Notes: generated from the letters alone by a model not told the origin. Positions 44,961 through 53,574 are shown, numbered from the stretch's first letter. The stretch: 64,000 nt of DNA from Acidobacteriota bacterium (GCA_021325515.1 JAJPHC010000054.1:1-64000), one strand, 5' to 3'. A program made the numbers and translations.

Positions 44961-46010
44961 TTACAACCTCCGCAGCACCGCCTCCCCTGCGGCCTTCGTG
45001 CCGAGTGCTCCACCGAGGTCGTGCGTGGTTTCGCCGGCATCGATCGCAGCGATCACCGCGTTCTCGATCCGCGTCGCCTCGGCGTCGTGGCCGAGATACT
45101 CGAGCATCATCGCGGCGGTGAGAATCGCGCCGATCGGATTCGCGACGTCCTTGCCGGTGTACTTCGGCGCGCTGCCGTGAATCGGCTCGAAGAGCGAGAC
45201 CTTGCCGGGGTTGATGTTGCCCGACGCCGCCATGCCGAGGCCGCCCTGCAGCGCGGCGCCGAGGTCGGTGACGATGTCGCCGAACATGTTGTTCGTGACG
45301 ATGACGCTGAACATCTCCGGCGCGCGCACCATCTGCATCGTCAGCGCGTCGACGAACATGTGGAAGTGCTCGATGCCGGGATACTCCTTCGCGACTTCTT
45401 CGAAGGTCCGCAGCCAGAGGTCGCCGCCGAAGCGCATGACGTTGTTCTTGTCCGACATGCAGACCGATTTGCGTCCGGTCTTCTTCGCGTACTCGAACGC
45501 ATAGCGGATGATGCGCTCGACGCCCTTGCGCGTGGAGACATCCTCCTGCACCGCGATCTCGTCCGGCGTCCCCTTCTTGAAGTTCCCGCCCATGCCGACG
45601 TAGGCGCCTTCGGTGTTCTCGCGGAAGATGACAAAGTCAACGTGTTGACGATGTTTGTCTCTCAGCGGGCAGAGCCGGTCGTTCAGCAGCCGTACCGGCC
45701 GGTAGTTGACGTACAGATCGAGCTGGAAACGCATGCCGAGGAGGATGTCGGCGGCGTGCTTCATGTCCGGGACGCGCGGATCGCCGAACGCGCCGAGGTA
45801 GACCGCGGCGTAGTTGTTGCGGATGTCGTCCATCGCGCCGGGCGGCATCGAGATGCCCGTCTTCAGATACTCGTCGGCGTTCCAGCCGAAATGGACGAAC
45901 TCGAGGCCGAGCTTCGACTCGTCGTTGATGCGCTCGAGGATACGCATCCCCTCGCGAATGACTTCCGGACCGATTCCGTCGCCCGGCACCACGGCAATTT
46001 TCTTCGACAT
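44961..46010 (-). CDS. Isopropylmalate/isocitrate dehydrogenase family enzyme (LeuB-like)
   Basis: 349 residues. Beta-decarboxylating dehydrogenase fold: IAVVPGDGIGPEV, substrate-binding LYVNYRPVRLL, FRENTEGAYVGMGG, and VTNNMFGDIVTDLGAALQGGLGMAASGNINP with the metal-binding Asp. FEPIHGSAPKYTGKDVANP follows near the C-terminus. Best read as 3-isopropylmalate dehydrogenase, but related tartrate or homoisocitrate enzymes share these motifs. It heads a run of same-strand genes that includes the polyamine operon. A LeuA-like gene lies at 17407, far away. Confidence 0.85.
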   Translation of the reverse strand: MSKKIAVVPGDGIGPEVIREGMRILERINDESKLGLEFVHFGWNADEYLKTGISMPPGAMDDIRNNYAAVYLGAFGDPRVPDMKHAADILLGMRFQLDLYVNYRPVRLLNDRLCPLRDKHRQHVDFVIFRENTEGAYVGMGGNFKKGTPDEIAVQEDVSTRKGVERIIRYAFEYAKKTGRKSVCMSDKNNVMRFGGDLWLRTFEEVAKEYPGIEHFHMFVDALTMQMVRAPEMFSVIVTNNMFGDIVTDLGAALQGGLGMAASGNINPGKVSLFEPIHGSAPKYTGKDVANPIGAILTAAMMLEYLGHDAEATRIENAVIAAIDAGETTHDLGGALGTKAAGEAVLRRL

Positions 46011-46022
46011 GCGGGGGCGGAT

Positions 46023-46051
46023 TGTAGGACAACCTGAGAGCTTGTCCTACA
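46023..46051. repeat. TGTAGGACA-family hairpin, copy A5
   Basis: TGTAGGACAA, loop of 9, TTGTCCTACA. It differs from A4 (34159) by one base in the inner stem. The stop codon of the YdjC-like gene (46047-46049) is the CTA of its right arm, so that gene ends GTG TAG GAC within the repeat. Confidence 0.88.
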
Positions 46052-46787
46052 CCGGCCTGGCGAGCTCGATCCCTCTCGCGGCGATCGCCTCCCGCACTCG
46101 CGGATCGCAGAGCGCGGCCGTCTCCTGATCCCACTCGTATCGCCAGTGCGGATACCTCGTCACCGCGATCCCGGGATGCGTCACGAGCTCGGTGAGTCCG
46201 TCGACGTAGTCGAGCAATTCGAGAATCTGTGCGGCGTCGAGATGCCCCGCGTTCGCGACGCCGATCGTCCGGTCATTCGTCCCCTTCGCCTTCCGGCCGA
46301 GGCGCGACAAGCCGTTGATCGCAAGTCTGCGCGGAAGCGGGACGTGTCCGCCGAAGTCGCGCACGCGCCGCACGTAAGGAATGTGGTACTCGACGGCCAG
46401 CCGCTCCACGAGCTCGAACAACTTCGGCAGCATGTGCAGATGCTGATGGCCGTTGAGATGGACGACGCGCAGGCCGGTCGCAAGCACCTTCTCGATCTGC
46501 GCGCGCAGTTCCCGTTCGACATCGCCTCTCGATGCGAGCAGAAAACGAACGTAGTTGCGCGGCATCGGCTCGCCGGTCGTCAGCGCGCGCTCCTCCACGA
46601 GCGCGAGATGCACGCCGGCCGCGAGCGAGGGGACGTCGCGCAGACGCTCCACCGCATCGTCGAACGCGGCGCCGTTCGCCACGATGCTGCACGCGGTCAC
46701 GATGCCGTTGCGATGAGCCTCGATCGCGCCGGCGGTCATGCCGGGATCGAGGCCGGCGTCATCAGCCGTGACGATGAGCCGTTTCAA
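46047..46787 (-). CDS. YdjC/ChbG-type carbohydrate deacetylase
   Basis: 246 residues. VTADDAGLDPGMTAGAIEAHRNGIVT carries the metal-binding Asp-Asp near the N-terminus (DD motif). VHLALVEE and LNGHQHLHMLPKL supply the metal histidines. Family members deacetylate N-acetylated sugars or glycolipids, including a hopanoid-pathway version. Adjacent glycosyltransferases suggest a cell-envelope glycolipid as substrate. It overlaps the GT2 gene by 26 bases. Confidence 0.88.
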   Translation of the reverse strand: MKRLIVTADDAGLDPGMTAGAIEAHRNGIVTACSIVANGAAFDDAVERLRDVPSLAAGVHLALVEERALTTGEPMPRNYVRFLLASRGDVERELRAQIEKVLATGLRVVHLNGHQHLHMLPKLFELVERLAVEYHIPYVRRVRDFGGHVPLPRRLAINGLSRLGRKAKGTNDRTIGVANAGHLDAAQILELLDYVDGLTELVTHPGIAVTRYPHWRYEWDQETAALCDPRVREAIAARGIELARPV

Positions 46788-47529
46788 GTGCGTTCTCCGG
46801 TTCGTTCTTCGCCGGGCGGGAAGAAGGTCTGCGCATTTCCGGATACAGCGTCCAAAGCTCGCGGACGATCTTGAAGATCACCGAGGGTGACGACAGATTC
46901 GACGTGCCGCGAATGCGGGGAAAGTAGTCGAGCCCCATCTGCTGGATCGCGAAGCCAAGGTTCTTTGCCTTCACGATCAGCTCGGCGTCGATGAGCGAGC
47001 CTTCCGACTTCAGCTCGACCTTCTGCAGCACTTCGCGCTTCATGAGCTTGAAGGAGAAGTTGATGTCGCGATGCGGCCAGCCGAACAGCACGCCGATCAG
47101 CGCGTTGTAGCAGTAGGAGTAGATCGTGCGGCGCAGTCCCTCGATGGTGCGATCGAGCCGGTAGCCGGCGATGAAATCGGCGCCCGTCACATGCATCGCA
47201 CGGATCGCGCGGCCGATCTCATCGGGATCGAACGGGAGATCGGCATCCATGTAGAGAACGAGATCCATACGCGCCGCCGCAAAACCTGTCTTCAGCGATC
47301 CGCCGAGCTTGCGGTTCTTTTCGTGGCGGATCATCCGGATCCGCGGATTCGCATGCGCTGCGCGCTCGACGATCGCGGGCGACTCGTCCGTGGAGGCGTC
47401 GTCGACGATCACGATCTCGTAGTCCGAGGCGTACTTCTCCAGCGCCTCGACGGCGACATCAATCGCGTGGCTGATATTCAGCTCTTCGTTGAACATCGGG
47501 ATGACGAGAGAGACCGTGGGAACGTGCAT
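46762..47529 (-). CDS. Family 2 glycosyltransferase (dolichol-phosphate-mannose synthase-like)
   Basis: 255 residues. GT-A fold: VSLVIPMFNEELNI, the nucleotide-binding IVIVDDASTDES, DxD-type YMDADLPFDP and ADFIAGYRLDR. No C-terminal membrane segments, so it is the soluble form. It would transfer a sugar to a polyprenyl phosphate, giving the donor for the membrane glycosyltransferase encoded just upstream (10-base gap). Confidence 0.9.
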   Translation of the reverse strand: MHVPTVSLVIPMFNEELNISHAIDVAVEALEKYASDYEIVIVDDASTDESPAIVERAAHANPRIRMIRHEKNRKLGGSLKTGFAAARMDLVLYMDADLPFDPDEIGRAIRAMHVTGADFIAGYRLDRTIEGLRRTIYSYCYNALIGVLFGWPHRDINFSFKLMKREVLQKVELKSEGSLIDAELIVKAKNLGFAIQQMGLDYFPRIRGTSNLSSPSVIFKIVRELWTLYPEMRRPSSRPAKNEPENALETAHRHG

Positions 47530-47539
47530 TTTCGATACG

Positions 47540-49333
47540 TCAGTTTAGTTGAAGCCCGGTGAGCTGCGTGGAGAGCGTGCGCGCATCGCCGTTGTGAATG
47601 ATCGCATCGGGAGAGAACGACTGCGCGGCGAGAATCCGCAGGTCGGCATCGCCGGGCGGCAGCGCGAGATCCGCGACGACCGTCGCTCCTCGCCGCGCGG
47701 TCACCTTCCCCGCTTCGGCCCCGTTGACGAACAGCGTGAGGTCGTTGGTTTCGTACGGAGAGTCGGGCGACAACCTGAACGACAACTGCACATGCGAGCC
47801 GTGTGAATGCGGCAGCCGGATCTCCGCTTCTTTCGCGAGCCAGCGCCAGCTCTCCCCTTCGTTCGTCCGCTCCAGCGCATAGACACCGCGGAGCGGCAGA
47901 TAGCGGCGCGGCGGAGGAATGGGCTCGAGCGATACGACACGATAGAAGTTGCGGGTGAGCTTCCCGTACGCGTCGTTCGCCGGCCAGGAGAACGTCTTCG
48001 CCTCCGGATCGCGCGAGCCGCCATTCGAGAAGAGCACGACAGGAACGCCGGGGCGGTCATACAACTCGCGAAGGCCCGCCTCGATCTGCATCGGATGAAA
48101 TTGCGCGAACAGATATTCGGCGTGCGGGCGCACCGACCACTCGAACAGCACGATGGTGTTCGGCGGCAGCGTTCGAGCGGCATACGCGGCGGCCGCGGCC
48201 GGCGGCGACGCGCCCGTCGTCCGCGCGTTGATGATCGGCGACGCGTACCAGAGCGAGAGTCCGGCGATGAATGCCACGCCGGCCCATGGGATCACCCGGA
48301 GTTGCGCGCTCCTCGCGATCGCGGCAAGCCCGCAAACAGCGATGAGCGCGACGAGCGGCAGGATCGGAATGCTGTAGCGCACACCGTCGGCGGGATCCAT
48401 CGACTTCAGTTCGAACGCGAGTTGCACAGCGGTGAAGAGTGCGAGCGGCAGCATGCGCCGATTTCGTCTCCGCACCACTTCGATCAGACCGAATGCCATG
48501 AAGAACAGCAGCGGCAGCGTGACGTACTTCGAGCCCCAGGGATGAATCACGAATCGGGTGAAGATCCCCGCGGCGGAATAGAGACCGCGCGATGCAGCAG
48601 CGTCGTGGACCGCAACGTAGTCAGCCTGCTTCCGCTCCCAGGCCATCAGCGGGCCGAATCCTCCCGCAGCATCGACGAGCGGAAGAAACCAGAGAAAGGA
48701 GACGAATGAAAACGAGACGACCGAGGCGACGCGTTGCCGCTGCCGGCGCATCTCGGCCAGAGCGACGAGCAGCACCGGCGCGAGCGGAATCAGCAATTGC
48801 GGCCGGATGCCGATCGCGCACGACGCCGCGATGCCGGTGAGAATCGCGGCACGCTCATGCGTCTCCTCCCGCAGATGGACGATCGCCAGCAGCGTGAGTG
48901 CGGCGAACGCGAACGCAGGGCTGTCCGACATCGGCAGCACGGAGTGCACCAGCATCGCCGCGGCAAAGTAGACGAGCATGGCGCCGGCGACCGCGGCATC
49001 GGCGTCGCCGATGAGATGCCGGAAGAGCCGCGCCAGCGCGATGAACCCGACGACACACGACACGATGCTGATCCAGACCAGCGACGTGAACACATCGTGC
49101 GCGAAGAGGTTCACGAACTTTGCGAGAAGGATGTAGAGCGGATATCCGGGCGGATGAGGATGGAACTTCAGCGGCTCGAAGCTCTGCACGCCCTGCGCGA
49201 ACAGAATCTCGTCGTGCTCCCAGAAGGTGCGCGGCGCGATCGCGATCCGCGAGGCGAAGATCACGATGGCGCCGAGGATCTCGCGCCACCACTCATACAA
49301 TCCGGATGTGAGCCGTTTCATTGGGTCCGTCAT
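47540..49333 (-). CDS. Multispanning membrane glycosyltransferase (GT39/PMT-like, GT-C fold)
   Basis: 597 residues with about ten to eleven membrane segments in the first 370, and an acidic pair in the first periplasmic loop (TFWEHDEILFAQGVQSFEPL), where GT-C enzymes keep catalytic Asp/Glu. The following HPHPPGYPLYILLAKF is typical of GT39-like proteins. A soluble C-terminal beta-rich domain (about 480-597) follows. It probably transfers a lipid-linked sugar supplied by the neighbouring GT2 enzyme. The acceptor is unknown. The start may alternatively be the ATG at 49321. Confidence 0.82.
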   Translation of the reverse strand: MTDPMKRLTSGLYEWWREILGAIVIFASRIAIAPRTFWEHDEILFAQGVQSFEPLKFHPHPPGYPLYILLAKFVNLFAHDVFTSLVWISIVSCVVGFIALARLFRHLIGDADAAVAGAMLVYFAAAMLVHSVLPMSDSPAFAFAALTLLAIVHLREETHERAAILTGIAASCAIGIRPQLLIPLAPVLLVALAEMRRQRQRVASVVSFSFVSFLWFLPLVDAAGGFGPLMAWERKQADYVAVHDAAASRGLYSAAGIFTRFVIHPWGSKYVTLPLLFFMAFGLIEVVRRRNRRMLPLALFTAVQLAFELKSMDPADGVRYSIPILPLVALIAVCGLAAIARSAQLRVIPWAGVAFIAGLSLWYASPIINARTTGASPPAAAAAYAARTLPPNTIVLFEWSVRPHAEYLFAQFHPMQIEAGLRELYDRPGVPVVLFSNGGSRDPEAKTFSWPANDAYGKLTRNFYRVVSLEPIPPPRRYLPLRGVYALERTNEGESWRWLAKEAEIRLPHSHGSHVQLSFRLSPDSPYETNDLTLFVNGAEAGKVTARRGATVVADLALPPGDADLRILAAQSFSPDAIIHNGDARTLSTQLTGLQLN

Positions 49334-49937
49334 CCTACTTTACCGAACGTTCCGCCGAGCATCATTCGGCGCCCGGCTGCACATCCTCATTCGATTTCTG
49401 ACGGCACCTCTGCTGCGCGTCGCCGACCGGCTTCCCCGAGACGCGCGGCTGCTCGACATCGGTTCCGGTCACGGTCTGTTCGGCGCGCTGGCGCGAGAGC
49501 GCGGCGCGCGGGTGGTCTGCGTCGAGCCCGACATGCGCAAGGTGTTCGCCGCCGCGGCACACCCGATGACGGTGATCGGCTTCGACCATGCGATCCGCGG
49601 CACGTTCGATGCGATCTCGATCATCGACGTGCTTTACAAGATTCCGATCGAAGAGTGGGACCCGCTTCTCGATCGTGCAGTCGAACGGCTCGCGCCGGGG
49701 GGAACGCTTCTCATCAAGGAGATGGATCCGACCGAGACGCTGAAGAACCGCTGGAACTCCCTGCAGGAGCGCCTCGTCTCGATGATCGGCCTCACCCTCG
49801 GCGAAGCATTCAGCTACGAGGCGCCGTCAGACTTCATCGCCAGGCTGGAGCGGCATGGGCTCACCGAGGTCGGTGCGGAGCGGATCGACCGATGCTATCC
49901 GCATCCGCACCTCCTCTATGTTGCAATCAAACGTTAG
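49308..49937 (+). CDS. Class I SAM-dependent methyltransferase
   Basis: About 209 residues from a GTG at 49308, which overlaps the divergent glycosyltransferase start. SAM-binding motif LLDIGSGHGLFGALARERGARVVCVEPD (as motif I and acidic strand 2, about residues 48-75), then AISIIDVLYKIP and LAPGGTLLIKEMDP. The substrate is unknown; the location suggests envelope glycolipid or sugar methylation. The 3' end overlaps the convergent gene by 4 bases. Confidence 0.83.
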   Translation: MSRFIGSVILLYRTFRRASFGARLHILIRFLTAPLLRVADRLPRDARLLDIGSGHGLFGALARERGARVVCVEPDMRKVFAAAAHPMTVIGFDHAIRGTFDAISIIDVLYKIPIEEWDPLLDRAVERLAPGGTLLIKEMDPTETLKNRWNSLQERLVSMIGLTLGEAFSYEAPSDFIARLERHGLTEVGAERIDRCYPHPHLLYVAIKR

Positions 49938-50644
49938 TTCGCCCAGGAGATCGGCTGGCCTTTCGGGACGCGGACCTTGTACTGCGCGCCGTCGACCTTG
50001 AACGTGACGAGGACCGTCGGGTTCTGCTCGCCTTTCAGTTCCTCGGCGTCGACGATCTCGATGTTCGAGAATGCCTTGCCGTAGAAATCGCCCTCGCGGC
50101 GCCACTTGTCGAACTTGTCGCTCGCCCAGCTCATCGTCGCGTTGTCGAGCACGCGCTGATTCATCGCCCAGTAGCCGATCGCGAATTGCATTTCGACATC
50201 TTTTCCGCTCTTCATTTCATTGAGCATGAGCTGCACGCGGTTCCGCGCGACTTTCGTCGTGCTCGACGCGGTCACGGCGTAGAGGAACAATCCGCCGATC
50301 GCGAGGACCGCCACGATCCAGATGATCATCATCGGCTTCACGCCGGACGACTTCATCATCGGCAACGGCGTCTCGCGCGTGCGTGCCAGCGCCATGCGGC
50401 CGAGCTCGCGGTTGCGCTCCGCGGCCATCGCCGTCTGATCTTCGCTCACCAGATAGCTGTCGCCGCTGCGCGTGATGATGTGCGGTCTTCCACCGATGCT
50501 GATCCGGCATTCCTGCTCGTCCTTCTCCATCGGTTTGGCCACGATGCGGCCATTCACACGAACGGAGTCTTTCCCGTTCGGCATCTCGTCAATCTGAAGG
50601 TTGTATTCCTTCCCATCGATATACAGGTCCCAAGCAAAAGCCAC
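49934..50644 (-). CDS. Hypothetical protein with a central membrane helix
   Basis: 236 residues from a GTG at 50644 with GGAGA upstream. The N-terminal beta-rich cytoplasmic part (WDLYIDGKEYNLQIDEMPNGKDSVRVNG cut as residues 5-32) ends in a membrane segment (about 107-127, MMIIWIVAVLAIGGLFLYAV). A C-terminal domain follows with FKVDGAQYKVRVPKGQPISW. No family recognised. Confidence 0.75.
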   Translation of the reverse strand: MAFAWDLYIDGKEYNLQIDEMPNGKDSVRVNGRIVAKPMEKDEQECRISIGGRPHIITRSGDSYLVSEDQTAMAAERNRELGRMALARTRETPLPMMKSSGVKPMMIIWIVAVLAIGGLFLYAVTASSTTKVARNRVQLMLNEMKSGKDVEMQFAIGYWAMNQRVLDNATMSWASDKFDKWRREGDFYGKAFSNIEIVDAEELKGEQNPTVLVTFKVDGAQYKVRVPKGQPISWAN

Positions 50645-50699
50645 AGGCAGTTCTCCAGTTCACAAATTGTCAGGGGTGGACGGGGGGAAGTATACAGGA

Positions 50700-50772
50700 G
50701 GTCTCCTGGGGCACTGGGGCGCTGGGGTACTGGGTGAGTTAGAGGCCCCAGCGACCCAGCGCCCGAGAGACC
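50700..50772. repeat. Octamer-repeat hairpin (CTGGGGCA family)
   Basis: CTGGGGCA, CTGGGGCG, CTGGGGTA, CTGGGTGA run in an 8-base period (50706-50737). They pair imperfectly with GGCCCCAGCGACCCAGCGCCC, the whole closed by GGTCTC (50700-50705) and GAGACC (50767-50772). It lies in the divergent gap upstream of glutaryl-CoA dehydrogenase. Confidence 0.75.
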
Positions 50773-50822
50773 CTCTCTGATATCATCACCGCCCACCAAA
50801 GCTGCAGCAGAAGGAGTTACTC

Positions 50823-52052
50823 GTGTCTTTTCCCGGCGTCGACTACATGGACATCGATTCGCTTTACAGCGAAGACGAGTTGATGGTCCGTCAGACCGTC
50901 CGCGACTTCGTCGATGAGGAAGTGCTTCCCATCATCGAGCATGCGAATCGCGAAGAGAAATTTCCGAATCACCTCATCCCGAAAATGGCGGAGATGGGAC
51001 TCTTCGGCGCAACGATCAAGGAGTACGACCTCCCCGGTCTGAACAACGTCGCGTACGGCCTGATCATGCAGGAGCTCGAGCGCGGCGATTCCGGTCTCCG
51101 CTCCTTCGCCTCCGTGCAGTCGGGTCTCGTCATGTATCCGATCTACACGTACGGCTCGAAGGAACAGCGCGACTACTGGATTCCGAAGCTCGCTGCCGGC
51201 GAGAAGATCGGCTGCTTCGGCCTCACCGAGCCCGACTTCGGCTCGAACCCCGGCGGCATGCGCACCTATGCGCGTCGCGACGGCAATTCCTGGGTCCTCA
51301 ATGGCGCGAAGGCGTGGATCACGAACGGATCGGTCGCCGATGTCGCGGTCGTCTGGGCGAAGTGCGAAGGCACGATCCGCGGCTTCATCGTCGAGAAAGG
51401 CACGCCGGGCTTCACCACCGCCTACCACATGGGCAAGTTCTCGCTGCGCGCGTCGGTCACTTCGCAGCTCTTCTTCGAAGATTGCCGCATCCCGGCGGAG
51501 AACGTGCTCCCGGAGACGAACGGCCTCAAGTATCCGCTCGGTTGCCTGACGCAGGCCCGCTACGGAATCGCATGGGGCGGCCTCGGCGCGGCGATGGCCG
51601 TCTACAACACCGCGCTCGAGTATTCGAAATCACGCATCCAGTTCGGCGGCATGCCGATCGCCTCGCACCAGCTCGTGCAGAACAAGCTGGCTTGGATGGT
51701 CACCGAGATCACGAAGGGGCAGCTCCTCGCCACGCAGATGGGACGCCTCAAGGATCAGGGCAAACTGAAACCGCATCACGTCTCGATGGGCAAGATGAAC
51801 AACGTCAACATCGCCCTCGAGTGCGCGCGCATGGCCCGCGACATCCTCGGCGCCAACGGCGTGTCGGATGAATATCCGGTCATTCGCCACATGATGAATC
51901 TCGAATCGGTGAAGACGTACGAGGGAACGCACGACATCCACAATCTGATCATCGGTCATGCGGTGACGGGGATCCCCGCCTACAACCCGCCGATGAGCGC
52001 CCAGGCCGAGCAGGAAGCCACGGAGCGCGCCGCAGAGCTCGCGAAGAAATAG
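50823..52052 (+). CDS. Glutaryl-CoA dehydrogenase-type acyl-CoA dehydrogenase
   Basis: 409 residues, GTG start with AAGGAG upstream. Strong resemblance to GCDH: RSFASVQSGLVMYPI, IGCFGLTEPDFGSNPGGM, FSLRASVTSQLFFED, ARYGIAWGGLGAAMAVYNTA and the catalytic Glu in TYEGTHDIHNLIIG. FAD-dependent oxidative decarboxylation of glutaryl-CoA to crotonyl-CoA is the expected reaction, ending lysine and tryptophan breakdown. The crotonase and dehydrogenase genes at 19-21 kb would take the product onward. Confidence 0.93.
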   Translation: MSFPGVDYMDIDSLYSEDELMVRQTVRDFVDEEVLPIIEHANREEKFPNHLIPKMAEMGLFGATIKEYDLPGLNNVAYGLIMQELERGDSGLRSFASVQSGLVMYPIYTYGSKEQRDYWIPKLAAGEKIGCFGLTEPDFGSNPGGMRTYARRDGNSWVLNGAKAWITNGSVADVAVVWAKCEGTIRGFIVEKGTPGFTTAYHMGKFSLRASVTSQLFFEDCRIPAENVLPETNGLKYPLGCLTQARYGIAWGGLGAAMAVYNTALEYSKSRIQFGGMPIASHQLVQNKLAWMVTEITKGQLLATQMGRLKDQGKLKPHHVSMGKMNNVNIALECARMARDILGANGVSDEYPVIRHMMNLESVKTYEGTHDIHNLIIGHAVTGIPAYNPPMSAQAEQEATERAAELAKK

Positions 52053-52061
52053 CGCATCCCG

Positions 52062-52088
52062 GGAGTGCGGACGCCTCGTCCGCACTCC
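52062..52088. repeat. GTGCGGACG-family hairpin, copy D3 (bidirectional terminator candidate)
   Basis: GGAGTGCGGACG, loop CCT, CGTCCGCACTCC: a 12-bp perfect stem filling the gap between two convergent genes. It directly abuts the sigma factor stop codon at 52089. Confidence 0.85.
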
Positions 52089-52613
52089 TCACCTGCAACT
52101 GCAGTCGAGGCACCCGTGATCCGCGCACGTGCCGCACGACTGTTCGACGCGCCGCCGCAACGCCTCACGGGCACGGAAGAGACGCACACGCGCGGTGTTC
52201 GCGCTGATGTTCGACTCCTCGGCATACTTCGCCGGCTTCACCCCTTCCAGATCGACGCGTGTAATCGCATCCGCGTATTCCGGCTTCAGCGTGCTCACGA
52301 GATTGCGGAGGCACGCGCAGACGGTCTCCATCAACTCATCATCGCGGCGCGGCTCGCTCGCAAATTGCTCGATCGCGCGCGATTCCGCGCCGCGGCGGCG
52401 ATAGTGGTCGACGATCGCGTTGTGCAGCGCGCGATAGAACCATGCGACCGCGGATTCGGCTTCGCGCAGCGACGCCGAATCGAGTCCCCGCATGAACGCA
52501 TCCTGCAGGATGTCCTCCGCGGCCTCCCGCGAGCCGACACGCTTCTCGATGAATGAGAGAAAACGCCGGTGGTTGGCCACCAGCGTTTCCACGACGTCGT
52601 AGGTGGTGCTCAT
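52089..52613 (-). CDS. ECF-type RNA polymerase sigma factor with Cys-rich C-terminus
   Basis: 174 residues from the ATG at 52613. Region 2 is AAEDILQDAFMRGL...AWFYRALHNAIVDHYRRR (about 30-73). Region 4 is VDLEGVKPAKYAEESNISANTARVRLFRAREALRRR (about 120-155), the last part being its helix-turn-helix. The tail carries C160, C163, H166, C168, C171 and C173, a likely metal- or redox-sensing site. There is no adjacent anti-sigma gene; instead the start overlaps the stop of a 22-residue Cys-rich peptide gene. Control by metal or oxidants is inferred. Confidence 0.9.
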   Translation of the reverse strand: MSTTYDVVETLVANHRRFLSFIEKRVGSREAAEDILQDAFMRGLDSASLREAESAVAWFYRALHNAIVDHYRRRGAESRAIEQFASEPRRDDELMETVCACLRNLVSTLKPEYADAITRVDLEGVKPAKYAEESNISANTARVRLFRAREALRRRVEQSCGTCADHGCLDCSCR

Positions 52614-52681
52614 CAGCAGTTGCAACCGGGACCGCAGTCGCACTGCTTCCCGCATCCGCAAGTTGTGCAATTCGTGTTCAT
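52613..52681 (-). CDS. Metallothionein-like 22-residue Cys-rich peptide
   Basis: ATG at 52681, TGA at 52615-52613. Seven cysteines at positions 5, 8, 10, 14, 16, 20 and 22 (C-x2-C-x-C-x3-C-x-C-x3-C-x-C), with Gly, Asn, Asp and Lys between them and no hydrophobic residues, resembling a single metallothionein cluster. A near-perfect Shine-Dalgarno AAAGGAGG (52696-52689) lies 7 bases upstream. The stop overlaps the sigma factor ATG (TGATG), implying translational coupling. Metal binding is inferred from composition only. Confidence 0.75.
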   Translation of the reverse strand: MNTNCTTCGCGKQCDCGPGCNC

Positions 52682-52727
52682 GTGTGTGCCTCCTTTCGCA
52701 CTCCATGACGCACGAGCCGGCATTTCA

Positions 52728-53531
52728 TTACACCGCCATGTTCTCGATCGTCTCGACATCGTCCGCGGAAAGCTCGAAGCCGAGGTCGAGATCCTCGCGC
52801 ATGTGCTGCGGATCGGTGGTGCCCGTCAGCGGCAGCATTCCCACCTGGATGGCGAATCGAAACACGATCTGCGCCGGCGTCCGCCGCAATCTGGCGGCGA
52901 TCGCGCGAAAGCGAGGGCTCTGCAGTTCGGCTGCGTTCGCGGTGAGCAGCGAGAAGCCCTGGTACACGATTCCGTTGTGACGGCAGAAGGCGCGGATCGC
53001 CGCGTCCCATCGCGTCCGCGCAAAGCAGCGGTTCTGCACGAACGCCGGCTTCTTCCTGGCGAACGCGCACAGCATCTCCAACTGATCGAGCGCGACGTTG
53101 CTCACGCCGAGGTAACGGACCGGGAGTTGTTCCATCGCACGCCAGACGGCGCGGTCCACGTCGCCGAGGCCGCGGCCCACCGACGGGCCATGCAGGACAT
53201 ACGAGTCGATCGAATCCAGTTGCAGATGCTGCAGCGAGCTTTCGAACGACTGGCGCACCTGCGGCGCAGGATCGGCGTTTGCGTCGTACGGCAGGCGATG
53301 ATCCTGTCCGCGCATGTACGTGAATTTCGTCTGCACGAAGAGATCCTCGCGGCGGACGAGTCCATCGCGGATCGCGCCGGCGATCGCCGCTCCGGCGCCT
53401 GCTTCGAAGTAGTGCCGCCGCTGGTTAGCCGTATCGATGCCGCGAAACCCGCTTTCGATCGCGAGCCGCGTCAAACGCTCCGTCTGTTCTTCCTTCCATG
53501 CCGTGCCGTACAGAAAATGAGGGTGGCTCAT
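52728..53531 (-). CDS. Aldo/keto reductase
   Basis: About 267 residues from the ATG at 53531 (MSHPHFLYGTAWK). AKR barrel with the catalytic Asp in GFRGIDTANQRRHYFE and a Tyr in the same helix, Lys in FVQTKFTYM and His in YVLHGPSVG. NADP-binding LTGTTDPQHMREDL near the end. Substrate unknown. It lies 46 bases upstream of the Cys-rich peptide gene on the same strand and could be read into it. Confidence 0.88.
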   Translation of the reverse strand: MSHPHFLYGTAWKEEQTERLTRLAIESGFRGIDTANQRRHYFEAGAGAAIAGAIRDGLVRREDLFVQTKFTYMRGQDHRLPYDANADPAPQVRQSFESSLQHLQLDSIDSYVLHGPSVGRGLGDVDRAVWRAMEQLPVRYLGVSNVALDQLEMLCAFARKKPAFVQNRCFARTRWDAAIRAFCRHNGIVYQGFSLLTANAAELQSPRFRAIAARLRRTPAQIVFRFAIQVGMLPLTGTTDPQHMREDLDLGFELSADDVETIENMAV

Positions 53532-53574
53532 CCTGAAGCCATTATCGCGGGTGCGCGCGGGTACCATTACAGGA

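Noticed and set aside
44961-46010. Leucine biosynthesis operon with LeuC/LeuD
   Set aside because: No isopropylmalate isomerase genes are adjacent, and the LeuA-like gene is 27 kb away, so no operon is claimed.
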